Assembly: GCF_945952095.1 (NCBI RefSeq)
Contig: NZ_CAMFHL010000214.1
Location: 1 to 13,472, forward strand
Source of the DNA: an uncultured Arsenicibacter sp.
Lineage (GTDB): Bacteria; Bacteroidota; Bacteroidia; Cytophagales; Spirosomataceae
Direction of reading: 5' to 3'
Length of the DNA stretch: 13,472 nucleotides
Positions 12,504 to 13,472 of this stretch are shown here, piece by piece. Position numbers and translations under genes: made by a program. How positions within the stretch are numbered: position 1 is the stretch's first letter; each line of letters opens with the position of its first letter. Below the pieces are notes generated by a model. That model had not been told where the DNA came from. It saw only the letters and a program-made list of their open reading frames with translations, and did no database searches.

Positions 12504-13472
12504 ATGAACCCTGAATTTTCGGTCGTTATCCCGACATACCTGCGGCCGACACAACTGATGAAATGTCTGGATGCCCTGAGCCGCCAGCAACTCCCCCATA
12601 ATCAATTTGAAATTATTGTGGTGGATGACGGCGACGATCGGGCAACTGCCGAGATTGTACAGAGCTTCCGGGAGGTCTTCGGGATCGAAGCTCGCTATCT
12701 GGCACAGGCCAAACGCCGTGGACCGGCTGCCGCCCGGAATCGGGGCTGGCGGGCCGCGCGTGGCCGTATTATTGCCTTTACAGAAGACGACTGTATGCCG
12801 CATCCGGATTGGTTACCGGCAGTGTTGCCTTCCTTTAAGCGGGGAGCGCAGGCGGTTTCCGGCCAGGTAAAGCTGACGGGTGCTCCCCGGCAGTCAACGG
12901 TAGCAAGGACTAAGGGGTTTATGGACCGCGCTGAGCTGTCAAGTGCTAATTTTTTCTGCCTGCCTGCCGTCTTAGAGCGGGTCGGTGGCTTTACCGAGGA
13001 TTTCGACATTGCCTGGCGTGAAGACAGTGATCTACAGTTTAAGCTGATCCGGGCGGGTGTCCGGATGGGTAAATGCCCGGAAGCCGTTGTTGAACATCCG
13101 GTTCGTAAATCGCACTGGAACAACCGGTTACGCGAAGAACGTAAATACAGCTATGATGCCCTGCTCTACAAACGTCACCCTGAGCTATACCGCCAGCGGA
13201 TGGGCCATGAACGGCATCAGGTGCTGGAGTATTATGGTGCCGTTTTTAGTTTCATCACCGGCGTATTCGCGCTGTTGAGCGGCCACAGCTTTGTGGCTGT
13301 TGTGGGGCTGGCGGTGTGGTTATTGCTGACGGCTGAATTTCTGATCCGCTTCTGGCCGAAAGAACAACCCACGTGGGATGGCATTCAGCAAGCATTTGTG
13401 ATGGCTGTTACGACACCCTACCTGTCTATTTTCTGGCGGCTGCATGGTGCTGTCAAATACAGGGTTTTGTAT
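12504..13472 (+). CDS. Glycosyltransferase family 2 with C-terminal membrane segments (cut by window edge)
   Basis: An open frame of 323 codons runs from ATG 12504 to the last base with no stop. It starts MNPEFSVVIPTYLRPTQLMK, the typical GT-A N-terminus. Nucleotide-sugar contacts are visible in VVDDG (39-43). The metal-binding position reads TEDDC (93-97), where many relatives have a D-x-D or DDD form. The acceptor-side catalytic motif is WREDSDLQF, with E173 and D174. After the GT-A domain there are hydrophobic segments at about 245-259 and 262-281 and perhaps a third at 294-312, so it is probably membrane-bound at its C-terminus. GT2 enzymes invert the anomeric centre and often build exopolysaccharide, lipopolysaccharide or glycolipids; donor and acceptor cannot be assigned. 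The true C-terminus lies beyond the window. Family certain, role open. Confidence 0.93.
   Translation, partial: MNPEFSVVIPTYLRPTQLMKCLDALSRQQLPHNQFEIIVVDDGDDRATAEIVQSFREVFGIEARYLAQAKRRGPAAARNRGWRAARGRIIAFTEDDCMPHPDWLPAVLPSFKRGAQAVSGQVKLTGAPRQSTVARTKGFMDRAELSSANFFCLPAVLERVGGFTEDFDIAWREDSDLQFKLIRAGVRMGKCPEAVVEHPVRKSHWNNRLREERKYSYDALLYKRHPELYRQRMGHERHQVLEYYGAVFSFITGVFALLSGHSFVAVVGLAVWLLLTAEFLIRFWPKEQPTWDGIQQAFVMAVTTPYLSIFWRLHGAVKYRVLY

Noticed and set aside
12695..13123. 142-codon minus-strand open frame and two plus-strand frames within the glycosyltransferase region
   Set aside because: The glycosyltransferase frame carries all the conserved motifs and stays open to the window edge; the others are shadows.
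1..13472. Defence system, CRISPR array, toxin-antitoxin pair or other novel multi-gene system
   Set aside because: Every long frame is explained by a known family in a normal context, with no repeat-spacer array and no defence-type domains.

Overview
The window looks like ordinary chromosome of a Bacteroidota bacterium. It is most likely from the Cytophagales, and a Spirosoma-like organism is my best guess from protein flavour. Three things support this. Several promoters match the Bacteroidota form TTTG-N19..21-TAnnTTTG. Start codons lack Shine-Dalgarno sequences. A tyrosine recombinase gene lies directly downstream of rpsU, an order common in this phylum. I see no phage, plasmid, CRISPR, tRNA or rRNA.

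Layout. Bases 1-298 (-) hold the N-terminal third of a XerC/D-like recombinase. Bases 465-662 (-) are rpsU, with its terminator at 348-378. A Ppx/GppA-type phosphatase (721-1686, +) diverges from rpsU; the two -10-like elements lie back to back, 1 bp apart. A bile-acid:sodium symporter family (BASS) transporter follows (1752-2735), closed by an 18-bp-stem terminator. Next is a drug-efflux module: a MarR regulator (2885-3358), a TolC-type outer-membrane channel (3427-4794), a periplasmic adaptor (4849-5904) and an AcrB-type RND pump (5924-9055), with a strong terminator at 9077-9116. A 22-bp perfect inverted repeat (9145-9221) separates this from a DinB-family protein (9251-9772, -). Diverging from dinB is a second MarR operon: MarR (9851-10285), a DUF4442 hotdog protein overlapping it by 4 bp (10282-10815), and an alpha/beta hydrolase (10823-11485). 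A YdfG-like short-chain dehydrogenase (11525-12271, -) converges on it. The window ends inside a family-2 glycosyltransferase (12504 to the edge, +).

How the parts work together. The three efflux proteins should form one envelope-spanning pump. The adjacent MarR very probably represses it: an exact 14-bp quasi-palindrome sits inside the regulator's own promoter spacer and recurs, as two tandem copies, just before tolC. The second MarR has a self-promoter palindrome with the same outer half-sites (GTTG-N6-CAAC), so cross-talk between the two operons is possible.

I do not find an obviously new biological system. The points most worth a second look are the shared operator code of the two MarR proteins, the -7 elements placed only 3-5 bases before start codons (suggesting leaderless or nearly leaderless mRNAs), the 22-bp inverted repeat, and a cluster of three overlapping palindromes between the dehydrogenase and the glycosyltransferase.
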